Assembly (NCBI RefSeq): GCF_016734805.1
Contig: NZ_JAERQG010000003.1
Span: 1-64,000, forward strand
Source of the DNA: Marivirga atlantica
GTDB taxonomy: Bacteria > Bacteroidota > Bacteroidia > Cytophagales > Cyclobacteriaceae
Length of the DNA: 64,000 nucleotides
Reading direction: 5' to 3'
Below the pieces are notes generated by a model. The model was not told the DNA's origin. It saw only the letters and a program-made list of their open reading frames with translations, and made no database searches. This document shows, in pieces, positions 1 to 13,966 of this stretch. The translations under genes and the position numbers were made by a program. Numbering within the stretch: position 1 is the first letter of the stretch; every line of letters starts with the position of its first letter.

Positions 1-2
1 CT

Positions 3-3000
3 GTTAGCGGCACTGATGCTTCAGGATGTAGCAGCTCTTCTACCGGTACTACCTTTACCGTGGAAGATGCCCCTGCACAACCTACTATCTCCACAGCTTC
101 AGCCACTGAATGCTTAGGAACAAGTGTTACACTAACAGCCTCTGCTGCACCTAACAGTGGTGCCTACAGATGGTACAAAGATGGTGTTTTAGTTGGTGGA
201 GCTACTTCTCAGGCTATCGTGCTCAATACTGTGGCTGAGTCTGGTAATTATACTGTAGAGGTAACTGATGGTAATAATACAGCCGTATGTTACTCTACTG
301 CTTCTGCTCCTACTACCGCTACAATCAATCCTTTGCCGAATGCCGGCTTATCGGTTACACCTTCAGCTACTGCTGTATGTGATGGGGGTTCTATTACTTT
401 TAACATTGCAGGCTCACAGTCTGGGGTGAACTATCAGTTATTTGATGAATCTAATACGGCCATCTCTGCTGCTGTCGGGGGTAATGGTGGGAACATCAAT
501 ATCTCCTCCGATCCTTTTGTGTTTGCTACACTGGGAAGCTCAGAAGTCATCACCGTGCGTGCTACCAATGCTTCTACTACTTGTACCGATGACCTTACCG
601 ATACTGAAACTATCACCATCAACCAAAATCCAACTACAGCAGATGCCGGAACAGACATAGAGCAGTGTGCTAATGGCACTTTCACATTATCAGGAAACAA
701 TCCATCAATCGGAACAGGCTTATGGACAGTAGTTTCAGGATCGGCTACAATTGACACGCCAACTGCCTTTAACTCCACTGTTAGTGGCGTAGCTGCCGGT
801 ACATCGGTTACTTTAAGATGGACTGTATCAAATTCGCCATGTATCAGCTCGAGTGATGAGGTAATTTTAACCAATTATCCATCACCTGTATTTGATCCAG
901 TTCCTACAGATATAGAAGCTTGTTCTGGTGAACTAATCAATATCAACTTTAGTACGTTGTCAGGATCAGATAATATTAGCTGGTCAGCAAATAATACATT
1001 AGTAGGTAATCCGGCAAGTGGTGGTTCAAACCTCAATTTTGTTACAACTTCCAATAATACCGGTAGTGATATCATAACCACTATAACTGTATCAGCAACA
1101 AATGCTGCCTGTAGCACTCCAGTCACTACAGACTTCACTATTACTTTACATCCAACTCCGGATATAGCTAGTTTCTTCCCTCCTGTAGAAGTCTGTGAAA
1201 ATGAAAATACTATTGATTTAAATGGTTTAGGTTTGTCAGCATTGCCTGCCGGGGGAACGTATTCTTTTAGCGGAGCAGGAATAACAGGAACTAATTTCGA
1301 TGCAACTGTAGTAAGTCTTGGTGTTCAGGAAATTGACGTAACCTATACCACTTCAGATGGCTGTTCCAAAACTGAGCAAATCAATTTACTCAATGTAATT
1401 GCAGAACCGACTGCCAATGCAGGTTCACCGGCTGAAACTTGTGTAAACACTTCTTTTACAGTTTCAGATGCTTCTGCAACAAACAGTGCCGGAATACTTT
1501 GGACACATGACGGATCGGGAACTATAAGTAATGCAACAAGTTTAACGCCCACTTACACACCTGATGCCTTGGATGCAGGTACTGATGTGACTCTAACTTT
1601 AACTGTAGATGGATTTAGCGCTTGTGCAGATGCAGTGGACACTAAAACCTTAACTATTACAGCAGAACCTGTAGTAGATGCAGGATCAGACAGTGAAGTT
1701 TGTGCTTCTGAAGCTTCTTTCGATCTTAGTGATGCAGTAACTGACGCTTCTGCTGCTCAGTTCTCTACACTCAGTTGGGCAACTTCAGGTACGGGTACTT
1801 TTGATGATAATACCAGCCTGCTGCCTGTTTACACACCTTCTGCTGCAGATAAATCAGCCGGATCTGTGACACTCACACTTACAGCCAATGGAAATGGTTC
1901 TTGTGCTTCGGCTTCTTCTGATATGGTATTAACCATCACGCCTGTGCCTGTAGTAGATGCAGGTTCAGATAGTGAAGTATGTGCTTCTGAAGCTTCTTTC
2001 GATCTTAGTGATGCAGTAACTGACGCTTCTGCTGCTCAGTTCTCTACACTCAGCTGGGCGACTTCCGGTACAGGTACTTTTGATGATAATACGGCACTGC
2101 TGCCTGTTTACACACCTTCTGCCGCAGATAAATCAGCCGGATCTGTGACACTCACACTTACAGCCAATGGAAATGGTTCTTGTGCGTCTGCCTCTTCGGA
2201 TATGATCTTAACCATCACGCCTGTACCTGTAGTAGATGCAGGTTCAGATAGTGAAGTTTGTGCTTCTGAAGCTTCTTTCGATCTTAGCGATGCAGTAACT
2301 GACGCTTCTGCTGCTCAGTTCTCTACACTCAGCTGGGCGACTTCCGGTACGGGTACTTTTGATGATAATACGGCACTGCTGCCTGTTTATACACCTTCGG
2401 CTGCGGATAAATCAGCCGGATCTGTGACACTCACACTTACAGCCAATGGAAATGGTTCTTGTGCGTCTGCCTCTTCGGATATGGTATTAACCATCACCCC
2501 TGTGCCTGTAGTAGATGCAGGATCAGACAGTGAGGTTTGTGCTTCTGAAGCTTCTTTCGATCTTAGTGATGCAGTAACTGATGCCTCTGCTTCTCAATTC
2601 TCTACACTCAGCTGGGCGACTTCCGGTACGGGTACTTTTGATGATAATACGGCACTGCTGCCTGTTTATACACCTTCGGCTGCGGATAAATCAGCCGGAT
2701 CTGTGACACTCACACTTACAGCCAATGGAAATGGTTCTTGTGCGTCTGCCTCTTCGGATATGGTATTAACCATCACCCCTGTGCCTGTAGTAGATGCAGG
2801 ATCAGACAGTGAGGTTTGTGCTTCTGAAGCTTCTTTCGATCTTAGTGATGCAGTAACTGATGCCTCTGCTTCTCAATTCTCTACACTCAGCTGGGCGACT
2901 TCCGGTACGGGTACTTTTGACGATAATACCAGCCTGCTGCCTGTTTATACACCTTCAGCTGCAGATAAATCAGCTGGATCAGTGACACTCACACTTACGG

Positions 3001-6000
3001 CCAATGGAAATGGTTCTTGTGCGTCTGCCTCTTCGGATATGATCTTAACCATCACCCCTGTCCCTGTAGTAGATGCAGGATCAGACAGTGAAGTTTGTGC
3101 TTCTGAAGCTTCTTTCGATCTTAGTGATGCAGTAACTGACGCTTCTGCTGCTCAGTTCTCTACACTCAGTTGGGCAACTTCAGGTACGGGTACTTTTGAT
3201 GATAATACCAGCCTGCTGCCTGTTTACACACCTTCTGCTGCAGATAAATCAGCCGGATCTGTGACATTGACGCTTACAGCCAATGGCAATGGTTCTTGTG
3301 CTTCGGCTTCTTCGGATATGATCTTAACCATCACGCCTGTACCTGTAGTAGATGCAGGTTCAGATAGTGAAGTTTGTGCTTCTGAAGCTTCTTTCGATCT
3401 TAGCGATGCAGTAACTGACGCTTCTGCTGCTCAGTTCTCTACACTCAGCTGGGCGACTTCCGGCACAGGTACTTTTGATGATAATACGGCACTGCTGCCT
3501 GTTTATACACCTTCGGCTGCGGATAAATCAGCCGGATCTGTGACACTCACACTTACAGCCAATGGAAATGGTTCTTGTGCGTCTGCCTCTTCGGATATGG
3601 TATTAACCATCACCCCTGTGCCTGTAGTAGATGCAGGATCAGACAGTGAGGTTTGTGCTTCTGAAGCTTCTTTCGATCTTAGTGATGCAGTAACTGATGC
3701 CTCTGCTGCTCAGTTCTCTACACTCAGCTGGGCGACTTCCGGTACGGGTACTTTTGACGATAATACCAGCCTGCTGCCTGTTTATACACCTTCAGCTGCA
3801 GATAAATCAGCTGGATCAGTGACACTCACACTTACGGCCAATGGAAATGGTTCTTGTGCGTCTGCCTCTTCGGATATGATCTTAACCATCACACCTGTCC
3901 CTGTAGTAGATGCAGGATCAGACAGTGAAGTTTGTGCTTCTGAAGCTTCTTTCGATCTTAGTGATGCAGTAACTGACGCTTCTGCTGCTCAGTTCTCTAC
4001 ACTCAGTTGGGCAACTTCAGGTACGGGTACTTTTGATGATAATACCAGCCTGCTGCCTGTTTACACACCTTCTGCTGCAGATAAATCAGCCGGATCTGTG
4101 ACATTGACGCTTACAGCCAATGGCAATGGTTCTTGTGCTTCGGCTTCTTCGGATATGGTATTAACCATCACACCTGTCCCTGTAGTAGATGCAGGATCAG
4201 ACAGTGAGGTATGTGCTTCTGAAGCTTCTTTCGATCTTAGTGATGCAGTAACTGATGCTTCAGCTGCTCAGTTCTCTACGCTCAGCTGGGCGACTTCCGG
4301 TACGGGTACTTTTGACGATAATACCAGCCTGCTGCCGGTTTACACGCCTTCGGCTGCGGATCAATCAGCTGGTTCTGTGACATTGACGCTTACAGCCAAT
4401 GGCAATGGTTCTTGTGCTTCGGCTTCTTCGGATATGGTATTAACCATCACACCTGTCCCTGTAGTAGATGCAGGTTCAGACAGTGAAGTTTGTGCTTCTG
4501 AAGCTTCTTTCGATCTTAGTGATGCAGTAACTGATGCTTCTGCTGCTCAGTTCTCTACACTCAGCTGGGCTACTTCAGGTACGGGTACTTTTGACGATAA
4601 TACCAGCCTGCTGCCTGTTTACACGCCTTCTGCTGCGGATAAATCAGCTGGTTCTGTGACACTCACACTTACTGCCAATGGCAATGGTTCTTGTGCAGCG
4701 GCTTCTTCGGATATGGTATTAACCATCACACCTGTCCCTGTAGTAGATGCAGGATCAGACAGTGAAGTTTGTGCTTCTGAAGCTTCTTTCGATCTTAGTG
4801 ATGCAGTAACTGATGCTTCTGCTGCTCAGTTCTCTACACTCAGCTGGGCGACTTCAGGTACGGGTACTTTTGACGATAATACCAGCCTGCTGCCTGTTTA
4901 CACGCCTTCTGCTGCGGATAAATCAGCCGGAGCTGTGACACTCACACTTACTGCCAATGGCAATGGTTCTTGTGCAGCGGCTTCTTCGGATATGGTATTA
5001 ACCATCACACCTGTCCCTGTAGTAGATGCAGGATCAGACAGTGAAGTTTGTGCTTCTGAAGCTTCTTTCGATCTTAGTGATGCGGTAACTGATGCCTCTG
5101 CTGCTCAGTTCTCTACACTCAGCTGGGCTACTTCAGGTACAGGTACTTTTGATGACAATACTGCACTGCTGCCTGTTTATACACCTTCTGCTGCAGATAA
5201 ATCAGCCGGAGCTGTGACACTCACACTTACTGCCAATGGCAATGGTTCTTGTGCAGCGGCTTCTTCGGATATGGTATTAACCATCACACCTGTCCCTGTA
5301 GTAGATGCAGGATCAGACAGTGAAGTTTGTGCTTCTGAAGCTTCTTTCGATCTTAGTGATGCAGTAACTGATGCCTCTGCTGCTCAGTTCTCTACACTCA
5401 GCTGGGCAACTTCAGGTACAGGTACTTTTGACGATAATACTGCACTGCTGCCTGTTTATACACCTTCTGCTGCAGATAAATCAGCCGGATCTGTGACACT
5501 CACACTTACTGCCAATGGCAATGGTTCTTGTGCAGCGGCTTCTTCGGATATGGTATTAACCATCACACCTGTCCCTGTAGTAGATGCAGGATCAGACAGT
5601 GAAGTTTGTGCTTCTGAAGCTTCTTTCGATCTTAGTGATGCAGTAACTGATGCTTCTGCTGCTCAGTTCTCTACACTCAGCTGGGCTACTTCCGGTACGG
5701 GTACTTTTGACGATAATACCAGCCTGCTGCCTGTTTACACGCCTTCGGCTGTGGATAAATCAGCCGGATCTGTGACACTCACACTTACTGCCAATGGAAA
5801 TGGTTCTTGTGCAGCGGCTTCTTCGGATATGGTATTAACCATAAACCCATTACCAATAGCAACAATTACTTCTACAGCAACCGAAGTATGCGAAGCTGAT
5901 CCATTTACACTAAGAGGTACCATATCAGGTGGTGCTAATGCTGGAACCTGGAGAATTAAGGTTGGACAAGGTGCTGCAGCTGAAAACTCAGGAACTCTCT

Positions 6001-9000
6001 CTGCAACAGCGAACAATAGTGGCAGTTGGGAAGCTGTTTTCACACCTGATGGCTCCTACTTTGGTGCAGTTGACTTTGAATTTGTTGCCTCTGCCCCTAC
6101 AACTTGTGCCGATAATATTGCTGATTACACGCTGAACATTAGATCTTTACCAAATGTGTTAAACCAGTCGTACTCACTTTGTGAAGATGTTGCTGGTACA
6201 GGAATCACGAACGTAGATTTAACTTCTTACAATGTTAATGTAACCACAGAACCTTTAGGTAACGTTAATATTGACTGGTTTACAAATAGTAGTTTAACTA
6301 ATCCAGTAAATGATCCTACTGATGAAGATATTTTAAATAATTCAACTTATTATGCTCGCGTTACCTTAGCAGCAACTAATTGTTTTGATAAAGCTCAGGT
6401 TGACTTTCAAGTTAATCCTCAAATTGTGCTAACGGCCGGTTCCAACGAAGAAATTTGTGATGGAGAAACTTTAGACTTATCTACGTCATCAAGCTTACCA
6501 ACACAAACCAATGCAACAACTTTAGTATGGACAACTTCTGGAGATGGTTCTTTTGATGATGCATCCAAATTAAGACCTATTTATACTCCAGGTCCAAATG
6601 ATTTTACGAATAGCCCAATTACATTAACATTAACGGGATCAACTACCGGACCTTGTTCTACTGTACAGGACCAAATGACAGTAACTATCAAACCCGTACC
6701 AGTTATTAATGCTGTATCAGATATTACACTATGTCCTGGTGAGACGCAGTCCATTACAAATTTCAGTGCAGATATTAGTGGTGGTTCATGGACTTGGTCA
6801 GCTACAAATGCCAGTCAACTGGGCTTAGCTTCCAGTGGAACTGGTGATTTACCAGCATTTACTGCTCAGTCAAATAATACAGGTAGTGTAATTACTTCAG
6901 TTATTACTATTGATTATACTCTAAACGGTTGTAACAGCGCAAGTGAAACATTTAACATTAATGTGAAGCCAACTCCTGTTATTGATGATATCACAAATAT
7001 TCAGGTATGTCCAGGTTCAGCTGTTAACATCAACTTTAATGCGAATACAACAGGAGAAACTTTTAATTGGTCAAATAATAATACTTCCGTTGGTAACTCT
7101 CTAAATGCATCAGGCACCGGAGACATAAGCTTTACAGCAGCAGCCAATAATAGCGGATCAAATATTACGAGTACTTTTACCTATTCCGCAACTCTTAATG
7201 GATGTACCAGTGTTATAAAAACGTTTACTGTAACACTATTACCAGAGCCAGTAATAAGTCCAATAGCTGATATTGAAGTATGCTCTTTCGATAATATTCT
7301 TACTTCATTCAGCAGTAATGTAGCCGGAAGTACCTTCAACTGGACTAATGACAATACGGCATCTGGAATACCGGCAAGTGGGACAGGTAACATAAATGTG
7401 ACGGCCACGGAAAACCTAAGTGGTTCAGATATCATTAGTAATATTACTGTAACAGCCTCAAGAAATGGATGTACAAGTGGAATTGAAACTTTCACAGTTA
7501 CAGTAAAACCAAAACCAATATTGGCTGCTCAAAGCACTCTTGAGATTTGCTCTAATGATGCTATTTCGGAAATTGTGCTAACAGATAACTCATCAGGAGC
7601 AAGTACTATTTCATGGACTGCCACTAATGCTGCCGCAATAGGTTTGAGTGCAGGTTCAGGTACAGGAAACATTCCTGCCTTTACAGCTAATATCAATAAC
7701 ACGACCTCATCTATCACCTCAAATGTGACAGTTACCAGTACCTGGAATGGATGTATTAGTGATCAGCTAAACTTCCAGATTAGGTTAAAACCAACTCCTA
7801 TCATGAATGCTGTATCTAATAGTGAATTATGTGCAGGAGATAATTATAGTATAATATTTGCCAATAGCTTGGGTGCAAGCACTACTTATAGCTGGACAAA
7901 TAGCAATACAGCTATAGGTTTACCTGCCAGCGGATCAAATAATATCAACTTTACTGCTGCTACAAATAATACAGGTTCCAATATAGTATCAACCATAACG
8001 GTAACGCCAACCAATAATAGCTGCGTAGGACCTGATGAAGTATTCACGCTAACATTAAAACCTACTCCTGTCATTTCTACTCTAAACAATGTGAGTTTAT
8101 GCTCGGAAGAATTTATTTCAATTCCTTTCGCAGTAGATTTAGCTGATCCTAACTTAACTGTAATGAGCTCAGATAACAGCCTTATTCAGGGAGGAATCTC
8201 TATTAATGGTAATAATATTGAATTTACTACAGCTATTAATACCTCCGGAGCAGATAAAACAGCTGTAATCTCATTAAACGCCAGTAAAAATGGATGCTCC
8301 AATGTTGAGGATTTCATATTAACCCTCAAGTATAGACCGGTAGTGAGTGCTATTGCTGATAGAGCAGCTGTATGTCCAGGAGATATTATTACTGGTCAAA
8401 CATTTAGTCATTCAAGTGGAACAGGAACATTCAGTTGGGAAATTACTAATCCAGCATTAATAGGAGACGCTACACCAACCTCAGGCACAGGTAATTTGCC
8501 TAGCTTTACGGCAGCAGACAATTTAACCGGATCACTGATTGAAGGTTACGTGAAATACTCTAGTACCAGAAATGGCTGTCTAAGCTTACCGGATTCCTTT
8601 AAGATAAGTATTAAACCGGCTCCAGTAATTACCAATACTGATGTGGTTTTCTGTGATAATGACAACGTAAACATCACTTTTGGTAACAACACAGGTACCC
8701 TAAATGCTAGTGGCGATGTAACATACTTCTGGACCAACAGTAACACTTCTATTGGTGTTAACAATGCCTCTGGTTCTACCACAGATAAAATTACAAGTGG
8801 TGGATTCCCTGCCAATGCAGGTTCTGGTACAACGGATAATATTGCTCAAATTGAAGTTTATGCCTCAATTGACGGTTGTGTTGGTCCACCTACAACCTTT
8901 GAAGTAAGGGTGAAACCTTTACCTGCTTTCACAACACCTGATGCCCAGTTCACTCAGACTACATGTTCAGGCGACACATTTACGTTTAATCCAGCTGCGA

Positions 9001-12000
9001 ATGTTTCCGCTACGCAGTTCAACTGGAGCTTGACTTCTAATCCTGGAGGAGTTAATGGAGCAACACCTTCTGGAAATGGTAATATTAGCCTGGACCTAGT
9101 TAATAACACCAACACACTTCAAACGGTTGAATATGAAATAAGTACATTAAATGACAATTGTGCTGGTGAAACTAAAACTTTGACAATTGATGTATATCCT
9201 GAACTTAAACTATCTCCCCTACCTGCTGAAAGAGTTGTATGTAGTGGTAGTTCTTTCCAGCTTAATTTAAGCACCACAAACAATGTAAACGTTAGTGGAG
9301 AAGATGTAATCTATGAATGGGAAGTTTCATCCAATAATGTTGGTGCTACAAATGGATCTGGTACCCAGTTGATTGAAACACTAATCAACAATAAAACCAA
9401 CGGAGAGCGCGATACTGTTTTCTATTATATCAGACCAACTTTGAATAGTGGTTTATGCGTAGGGTTGCGTGACACCATACCTGTAGTTGTAAATCCTGAT
9501 GCGGAAGTATTTGCAGGTAATGATACTATAGTATGCGAAGGACAGCCTGTACTTCTGGAAGCTACCATCGGGAAAGGTGCTAGTAGTGGTTCATGGTCAG
9601 GTGGTGATGGTACCTTTAATAATAGAAATTCTCTAAGCACCTTTTATACGCCTGATCCTGACGAAATAGGCAAAACCATAACGTTCACATTTACCACAAA
9701 TGATCCGGACGGTTCTATAGGCCCGTGTACTGCGATTTCTGATCAAGTTACAGTAACAATAGATGAATTACCAACGGCTCTAATTACAGGTAATCCATTC
9801 CCTTCTGGAGAATATTGTGTCAGAGAAGAGGCGCTGGTATTGGAAGGAAATAATATGAATTATAGCAGTCCTGATGTTGAATTCTTTGGTGCAGGTGTAC
9901 GTTATGATGCTTCACAAGAAAAATATCTATTTTATCCTGACTCTGCAACAGTAGGTGGTCCTTATACCATTACTTATCAGGTTACCAATAATAATGGTTG
10001 TATAAATACTGATGAGGTTATTGTAACAGTTACTAATGGACCTAGTGCCGATTTTAGTATTCCTTCTGCTCTTGAAGTTAATGATGCATATATCGTATGT
10101 TTCAATCAGGATCCTGTTGAACTTCGTCCATTAGAGGATATCGGAGTATTTTCAGGAGATGGCGTAGAATTTAATTCAGATGGAAACCCTGTTTTCAATC
10201 CTTTAAATGTAGATGTTACTGATACCACAGAAGTTACCTATACTATTAATGACCCATCTTCCGGCTGTTTAACCAGTACCAGCGTATTTGTTTATCGATT
10301 ACCAAGACCAGATTTTGAAGTTGAAGAGCGCAAATTGTGTGACATCAATCAGCCATATGCAATTATTATTGATGATTTAACTGCATACACAAATGACTAT
10401 GATTCCATATTGGACGTGTCATATACACAAGTAGATAATAATGCAAACAGGATTTTAAGTCAGAATGGAGATACAATTACATTTGACACTCCAGGTGTTA
10501 AATCTATAGATATCACTTGGGAATTCGCCCTTGGCTGTTCCATCACTCAAAGGAAAACTGTTAATGTAGGTAATATTGAATCAATTGATTTCACTGTTGA
10601 TAACATCAAAGTGACTAATGCCCCTCAGGCAGGTACCATGTTTAATGTGGTACTTGATACAATTAACCTTGAAATTGAAGACTACATTTGGTCATTTGGT
10701 GATGGTAGCCCAACCGAAACAGTAGCAGTTGGAAATATTGAACATAACTATAGTCAGGCTGGAACTTACAATATTGAGCTGACAGTTATTGACGAATACG
10801 GATGTTCAGTATCGGTTACAAGAACCATTAACATTGTACCTGCTATTAGCCAGGCTAACCTACCATATTTAGAAACTTTTGAAAACGGAGCTGGAGGTTG
10901 GTTCACAACTAGTGAGTCTAACACTTCTTGGATGTACACAACCCAAGCTACTGCATTCAGTAATGAGCAAAATAATTCTCAATATTGGATGACGGCAATT
11001 GATGGACAGGCCGGATATACTGAAAATGAAAGATCATATTTAGTAGGCCCTACTTTTGATCTTTCGAGTCTCGAGAAGCCAATACTATCTTTTGATATGT
11101 ATCTGGATTTCCAGGATGGTGACTTATCTGCACTGGCAGTAGAGTATTCATTAGGTAATAATGAGTGGAAACTACTGGGTTCTCAAGATGACCAGCTGAA
11201 TTGGTATAATGATGATAGAACTGAGTTCTTCGATAGGGATATAGACCGAGTAGGTGATGCCTGGGCGGATAATTCCAACAACATTGATGATGAAAACCAA
11301 GCACCATTTGTATGGGCCAGAGTAGCACATACGCTCGATCATTTAAAGAATGAATCAAACATCACCTTTAGAATTGCATTAGCGAGTAGTAATTATGATG
11401 AAACATCTTTAGGTGTTGCAATAGATAATTTCTTTGTAGGCAATAACCCTAACAATGTCCTTTTTGAGAATTTCACCAGCTTTGAAACAGGTGAAAATTA
11501 TCTGATTCAAAATGAAAAATTAGTTAAAGCAATAGCTACACCTTCTACTAATCTGATACCGTTAGAATTCCATATCTCTTATCCTGAAGGTGATTCGTTA
11601 AATGCCAGATATCCTGTAGGCTTAGATACCCGAGCAAATAATTATAGCATTACCTCTGCTCCTACATTTGTGCTTGATGGTTCTAAATGGAATAATCAAA
11701 GTGAAGAAACGGCTATTGACACGGCAAAAATCTTAGAAAGATCATTACAAGCACCTGATACTTTAGTAAACATCCAGATAGATAATAGTGCTAATCAAAA
11801 TACAGTGCGATTTACGTCTACCATTGCTGCCGATCCTAAGTACACTGATGAAAGCATGATCATTTATTACTTCATTGTTGAAAAACGATTAACTGTAAAC
11901 ATCAACGGTCAGAATCAAACCATATACAATGTGGTGCGAAAAACGCTTCCTGAAATAAATGGTACTTTGGTTGATAATGCAAGTCTGCCAAATACTACAA

Positions 12001-12413
12001 CTTACGAGTGGCCTGTTAATAACATATATGCGGGTAATGAACTAGCCATTGTTACCGTGCTTCAAAACGTAGAAACCAATCAGGTGATTCAAGCGAGCAT
12101 TACTGATATTAATGAGACCAAAGTAAACCAGAATATCTTGGCGCTAACGCCAGAAATAGATTTCACTAAAGTTGATGTATACCCTATCCCGACATACGAT
12201 AAAGTATATGTTAACTTTAAAACCCCTCTTGAAAATCAGGTGAGCTACTTCCTGATGGATAACAGAGGTAGAGTCATCAAAGACGGTATTATAAAAATAG
12301 GCCAGAATATGCTAGAGTTATCATTTACTGATCAAAGTACTGGCGTATACCACCTGCTTTTAAAAGATGAAGAAGGAAATGTAAGCAGCAAGAAAATAGT
12401 CTTTAGAGATTAA
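3..12413 (+). CDS. Giant repeat-rich secreted protein with T9SS sorting signal (5' end missing)
   Basis: The reading frame is open from the first bases of the window, so the start and signal peptide lie upstream and about 4136 residues are seen. The protein is a chain of Ig-like/PKD-like modules of about 90 residues, each with a conserved Cys pair. From 1671 to 5855 there are 15 equal 93-residue repeats. From about 6690 to 8920 there are diverged PKD-like modules that often contain 'GC' near the end. A PKD motif WSFGDGSP lies near 10690, and a jelly-roll-like segment beginning [10 protein letters not shown] near 10861. The last 80 residues (from about 12165) match the type A T9SS C-terminal signal in form ([29 protein letters not shown]). 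Such proteins are exported by the type IX system and anchored on the surface or released; adhesin or matrix roles are typical but not proven here. No enzymatic domain was seen. Confidence 0.88.
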   Translation, partial: VSGTDASGCSSSSTGTTFTVEDAPAQPTISTASATECLGTSVTLTASAAPNSGAYRWYKDGVLVGGATSQAIVLNTVAESGNYTVEVTDGNNTAVCYSTASAPTTATINPLPNAGLSVTPSATAVCDGGSITFNIAGSQSGVNYQLFDESNTAISAAVGGNGGNINISSDPFVFATLGSSEVITVRATNASTTCTDDLTDTETITINQNPTTADAGTDIEQCANGTFTLSGNNPSIGTGLWTVVSGSATIDTPTAFNSTVSGVAAGTSVTLRWTVSNSPCISSSDEVILTNYPSPVFDPVPTDIEACSGELININFSTLSGSDNISWSANNTLVGNPASGGSNLNFVTTSNNTGSDIITTITVSATNAACSTPVTTDFTITLHPTPDIASFFPPVEVCENENTIDLNGLGLSALPAGGTYSFSGAGITGTNFDATVVSLGVQEIDVTYTTSDGCSKTEQINLLNVIAEPTANAGSPAETCVNTSFTVSDASATNSAGILWTHDGSGTISNATSLTPTYTPDALDAGTDVTLTLTVDGFSACADAVDTKTLTITAEPVVDAGSDSEVCASEASFDLSDAVTDASAAQFSTLSWATSGTGTFDDNTSLLPVYTPSAADKSAGSVTLTLTANGNGSCASASSDMVLTITPVPVVDAGSDSEVCASEASFDLSDAVTDASAAQFSTLSWATSGTGTFDDNTALLPVYTPSAADKSAGSVTLTLTANGNGSCASASSDMILTITPVPVVDAGSDSEVCASEASFDLSDAVTDASAAQFSTLSWATSGTGTFDDNTALLPVYTPSAADKSAGSVTLTLTANGNGSCASASSDMVLTITPVPVVDAGSDSEVCASEASFDLSDAVTDASASQFSTLSWATSGTGTFDDNTALLPVYTPSAADKSAGSVTLTLTANGNGSCASASSDMVLTITPVPVVDAGSDSEVCASEASFDLSDAVTDASASQFSTLSWATSGTGTFDDNTSLLPVYTPSAADKSAGSVTLTLTANGNGSCASASSDMILTITPVPVVDAGSDSEVCASEASFDLSDAVTDASAAQFSTLSWATSGTGTFDDNTSLLPVYTPSAADKSAGSVTLTLTANGNGSCASASSDMILTITPVPVVDAGSDSEVCASEASFDLSDAVTDASAAQFSTLSWATSGTGTFDDNTALLPVYTPSAADKSAGSVTLTLTANGNGSCASASSDMVLTITPVPVVDAGSDSEVCASEASFDLSDAVTDASAAQFSTLSWATSGTGTFDDNTSLLPVYTPSAADKSAGSVTLTLTANGNGSCASASSDMILTITPVPVVDAGSDSEVCASEASFDLSDAVTDASAAQFSTLSWATSGTGTFDDNTSLLPVYTPSAADKSAGSVTLTLTANGNGSCASASSDMVLTITPVPVVDAGSDSEVCASEASFDLSDAVTDASAAQFSTLSWATSGTGTFDDNTSLLPVYTPSAADQSAGSVTLTLTANGNGSCASASSDMVLTITPVPVVDAGSDSEVCASEASFDLSDAVTDASAAQFSTLSWATSGTGTFDDNTSLLPVYTPSAADKSAGSVTLTLTANGNGSCAAASSDMVLTITPVPVVDAGSDSEVCASEASFDLSDAVTDASAAQFSTLSWATSGTGTFDDNTSLLPVYTPSAADKSAGAVTLTLTANGNGSCAAASSDMVLTITPVPVVDAGSDSEVCASEASFDLSDAVTDASAAQFSTLSWATSGTGTFDDNTALLPVYTPSAADKSAGAVTLTLTANGNGSCAAASSDMVLTITPVPVVDAGSDSEVCASEASFDLSDAVTDASAAQFSTLSWATSGTGTFDDNTALLPVYTPSAADKSAGSVTLTLTANGNGSCAAASSDMVLTITPVPVVDAGSDSEVCASEASFDLSDAVTDASAAQFSTLSWATSGTGTFDDNTSLLPVYTPSAVDKSAGSVTLTLTANGNGSCAAASSDMVLTINPLPIATITSTATEVCEADPFTLRGTISGGANAGTWRIKVGQGAAAENSGTLSATANNSGSWEAVFTPDGSYFGAVDFEFVASAPTTCADNIADYTLNIRSLPNVLNQSYSLCEDVAGTGITNVDLTSYNVNVTTEPLGNVNIDWFTNSSLTNPVNDPTDEDILNNSTYYARVTLAATNCFDKAQVDFQVNPQIVLTAGSNEEICDGETLDLSTSSSLPTQTNATTLVWTTSGDGSFDDASKLRPIYTPGPNDFTNSPITLTLTGSTTGPCSTVQDQMTVTIKPVPVINAVSDITLCPGETQSITNFSADISGGSWTWSATNASQLGLASSGTGDLPAFTAQSNNTGSVITSVITIDYTLNGCNSASETFNINVKPTPVIDDITNIQVCPGSAVNINFNANTTGETFNWSNNNTSVGNSLNASGTGDISFTAAANNSGSNITSTFTYSATLNGCTSVIKTFTVTLLPEPVISPIADIEVCSFDNILTSFSSNVAGSTFNWTNDNTASGIPASGTGNINVTATENLSGSDIISNITVTASRNGCTSGIETFTVTVKPKPILAAQSTLEICSNDAISEIVLTDNSSGASTISWTATNAAAIGLSAGSGTGNIPAFTANINNTTSSITSNVTVTSTWNGCISDQLNFQIRLKPTPIMNAVSNSELCAGDNYSIIFANSLGASTTYSWTNSNTAIGLPASGSNNINFTAATNNTGSNIVSTITVTPTNNSCVGPDEVFTLTLKPTPVISTLNNVSLCSEEFISIPFAVDLADPNLTVMSSDNSLIQGGISINGNNIEFTTAINTSGADKTAVISLNASKNGCSNVEDFILTLKYRPVVSAIADRAAVCPGDIITGQTFSHSSGTGTFSWEITNPALIGDATPTSGTGNLPSFTAADNLTGSLIEGYVKYSSTRNGCLSLPDSFKISIKPAPVITNTDVVFCDNDNVNITFGNNTGTLNASGDVTYFWTNSNTSIGVNNASGSTTDKITSGGFPANAGSGTTDNIAQIEVYASIDGCVGPPTTFEVRVKPLPAFTTPDAQFTQTTCSGDTFTFNPAANVSATQFNWSLTSNPGGVNGATPSGNGNISLDLVNNTNTLQTVEYEISTLNDNCAGETKTLTIDVYPELKLSPLPAERVVCSGSSFQLNLSTTNNVNVSGEDVIYEWEVSSNNVGATNGSGTQLIETLINNKTNGERDTVFYYIRPTLNSGLCVGLRDTIPVVVNPDAEVFAGNDTIVCEGQPVLLEATIGKGASSGSWSGGDGTFNNRNSLSTFYTPDPDEIGKTITFTFTTNDPDGSIGPCTAISDQVTVTIDELPTALITGNPFPSGEYCVREEALVLEGNNMNYSSPDVEFFGAGVRYDASQEKYLFYPDSATVGGPYTITYQVTNNNGCINTDEVIVTVTNGPSADFSIPSALEVNDAYIVCFNQDPVELRPLEDIGVFSGDGVEFNSDGNPVFNPLNVDVTDTTEVTYTINDPSSGCLTSTSVFVYRLPRPDFEVEERKLCDINQPYAIIIDDLTAYTNDYDSILDVSYTQVDNNANRILSQNGDTITFDTPGVKSIDITWEFALGCSITQRKTVNVGNIESIDFTVDNIKVTNAPQAGTMFNVVLDTINLEIEDYIWSFGDGSPTETVAVGNIEHNYSQAGTYNIELTVIDEYGCSVSVTRTINIVPAISQANLPYLETFENGAGGWFTTSESNTSWMYTTQATAFSNEQNNSQYWMTAIDGQAGYTENERSYLVGPTFDLSSLEKPILSFDMYLDFQDGDLSALAVEYSLGNNEWKLLGSQDDQLNWYNDDRTEFFDRDIDRVGDAWADNSNNIDDENQAPFVWARVAHTLDHLKNESNITFRIALASSNYDETSLGVAIDNFFVGNNPNNVLFENFTSFETGENYLIQNEKLVKAIATPSTNLIPLEFHISYPEGDSLNARYPVGLDTRANNYSITSAPTFVLDGSKWNNQSEETAIDTAKILERSLQAPDTLVNIQIDNSANQNTVRFTSTIAADPKYTDESMIIYYFIVEKRLTVNINGQNQTIYNVVRKTLPEINGTLVDNASLPNTTTYEWPVNNIYAGNELAIVTVLQNVETNQVIQASITDINETKVNQNILALTPEIDFTKVDVYPIPTYDKVYVNFKTPLENQVSYFLMDNRGRVIKDGIIKIGQNMLELSFTDQSTGVYHLLLKDEEGNVSSKKIVFRD
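1671..5855 (+). repeat. 15 tandem copies of a 279-bp coding repeat
   Basis: Copies start at 1671, 1950, 2229, 2508 and so on every 279 bp up to 5577, and the array ends at 5855, so no copy gains or loses a codon. Each encodes 93 residues beginning [13 protein letters not shown] and ending LTITPVP. Amino-acid variation is confined to a few sites: TSLLP or TALLP, SAAQ or SASQ, DMV or DMI, CASA or CAAA, AGSV or AGAV. The CAAA form is restricted to copies 11-15. Copies 7-9 closely match copies 3/4-6 at silent sites. Confidence 0.97.
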
Positions 12414-12599
12414 GTTGAAGCGAAATAAATTATCTTTCTTTTATTAACTTTTTGCCAAACATCTTCACTATTTCAAGGTTACTGATAATGATTGTATTAA
12501 TCTTACAATAAGATTAAAGTGCAATTTCATATGATTAGAAATTTAACTAATTTCGGGGAATCATAACTGGCTATATCATTAATTAAACTAAAAATTTAA

Positions 12600-13886
12600 A
12601 TGGCAGATCAAGCTAAAATTTCTTTTAACGGAAAAGAATATGACTTTCCAATAGTAGAAGGTTCTGAGAAGGAACAGGCAATTGATATAAGTAAATTAAG
12701 AGCAGGTTCAGGTTTAATCACCATTGACCCTGGATTTAAAAACACCGGCTCTACAAAAAGTGCTATCACTTTTTTAGATGGTGAAAAAGGTATTTTAAGA
12801 TACAGAGGTTATTCAATCGAAGACCTTGCTGAAAAATCAACATTCTTAGAAGTATCGTATCTTTTAATTTACGGGGAGCTTCCTTCTGAAACTCAATTAA
12901 AAAAATATCAGCAGGAAATTACTACGCACACTTTAGTGCACGAAGATATCAAAACCATTCTTGATGGTTTCCCTTCTAATGCACACCCAATGGGCGTATT
13001 ATCCTCATTAGTTTGTTCATTAACAGCATTCTATCCTGAATCGCTTGATCCAAACAGATCTGCAGAAGCAGTTGATTTAAGCATCATCAGAATACTGGCT
13101 AAAATGCCAACTTTCGCTGCATGGGCATATAAAAACAAAATGGGTCATCCGGTTAATTATCCGGACAACGAATTAGACTATTGCTCTAATTTCCTGAAAA
13201 TGATGTTTGCCTTGCCTGCAGAAAGATATAAAGCTAATCCAGTGGTAGCCAGAGCGCTAGATCAGTTATTGATTTTACATGCAGATCATGAGCAAAACTG
13301 CTCTACTTCAACTGTGAGAGTTGTAGGTAGTTCTCAAGCAAGTTTATATGCTTCTATTTCTGCTGGTATTAATGCCCTATGGGGTCCGCTTCATGGTGGC
13401 GCTAACCAGGCTGTATTAGAAATGCTTCAGCAGATTCAAGATGCTGGCGGTGATACTGCTAAATTTATCGCAAAGGCAAAAGATAAAGATGATCCATTCA
13501 GATTAATGGGCTTCGGACACAGAGTTTACAAAAACTTTGATCCTAGGGCGAAAATCATCAAAAAAGCTGCAGATGATGTTTTAGAACAGTTAGGAGTTGA
13601 CGATCCATTATTAGATATCGCTAAAGAATTAGAGGAATATGCATTAAAGGATGAGTACTTCATCGAGAAGAAGCTTTATCCAAATGTAGATTTCTACTCA
13701 GGTATTATCTATAGAGCCATGGGTATCCCTACTGAAATGTTTACAGTTATGTTTGCATTAGGTAGACTACCAGGTTGGATTGCTCAGTGGAAAGAGATGA
13801 GAGAAAACAACGAGCCTATCGGTAGACCTCGTCAGATATATACTGGGCATAACCAGAGAGACTACGTAGAGGTTTCTAAAAGATAA
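12600..13886 (+). CDS. gltA: Citrate synthase (type II, GltA)
   Basis: Citrate synthase condenses oxaloacetate and acetyl-CoA to citrate in the first step of the TCA cycle, in the cytoplasm. The 428-residue length is normal for the type II hexameric enzyme of Gram-negative bacteria. The catalytic triad is visible as His265 in WGPLHGGANQ, His307 in GFGHRVYKNFDPRA and Asp364 in NVDFYSGI, nearly the E. coli numbering. The ATG at 12600 follows an A-rich leader without a Shine-Dalgarno sequence, as usual in this phylum. The gene appears to be monocistronic: a strong hairpin terminator follows at 13909. The 186 bp upstream hold no clear TAnnTTTG promoter. Confidence 0.97.
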   Translation: MADQAKISFNGKEYDFPIVEGSEKEQAIDISKLRAGSGLITIDPGFKNTGSTKSAITFLDGEKGILRYRGYSIEDLAEKSTFLEVSYLLIYGELPSETQLKKYQQEITTHTLVHEDIKTILDGFPSNAHPMGVLSSLVCSLTAFYPESLDPNRSAEAVDLSIIRILAKMPTFAAWAYKNKMGHPVNYPDNELDYCSNFLKMMFALPAERYKANPVVARALDQLLILHADHEQNCSTSTVRVVGSSQASLYASISAGINALWGPLHGGANQAVLEMLQQIQDAGGDTAKFIAKAKDKDDPFRLMGFGHRVYKNFDPRAKIIKKAADDVLEQLGVDDPLLDIAKELEEYALKDEYFIEKKLYPNVDFYSGIIYRAMGIPTEMFTVMFALGRLPGWIAQWKEMRENNEPIGRPRQIYTGHNQRDYVEVSKR

Positions 13887-13908
13887 TTAGCCAATAAATT
13901 TTTGAATA

Positions 13909-13943
13909 AAGTCATCCTGAATTAATTTAGGATGACTTTTTAT
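13909..13943 (+). terminator. Rho-independent terminator after gltA
   Basis: A perfect 10-bp stem (AAGTCATCCT at 13909-13918 with AGGATGACTT at 13929-13938), a 10-nt loop and a following T-rich run form a standard intrinsic terminator 22 nt after the gltA stop codon. Confidence 0.85.
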
Positions 13944-13966
13944 TTTATACTATATATATAATCACA

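Noticed and set aside
434-874. Long open frames on the minus strand opposite the giant repeat protein (also 5735-6043, 7181-7495, 8546-8815)
   Set aside because: They lie antisense to a clearly coding frame with no promoter, no family signal and low-complexity composition that follows from the repeat coding strand.
1671-5855. A CRISPR-like array because of regular repeats
   Set aside because: The repeats are 279 bp, contiguous, in frame and protein coding, with no spacers. No CRISPR array or cas gene was seen anywhere in the window.
11050-11358. A minus-strand 102-codon frame near the end of the giant gene
   Set aside because: It is antisense to the jelly-roll-like domain and shows no homology pattern or initiation context.
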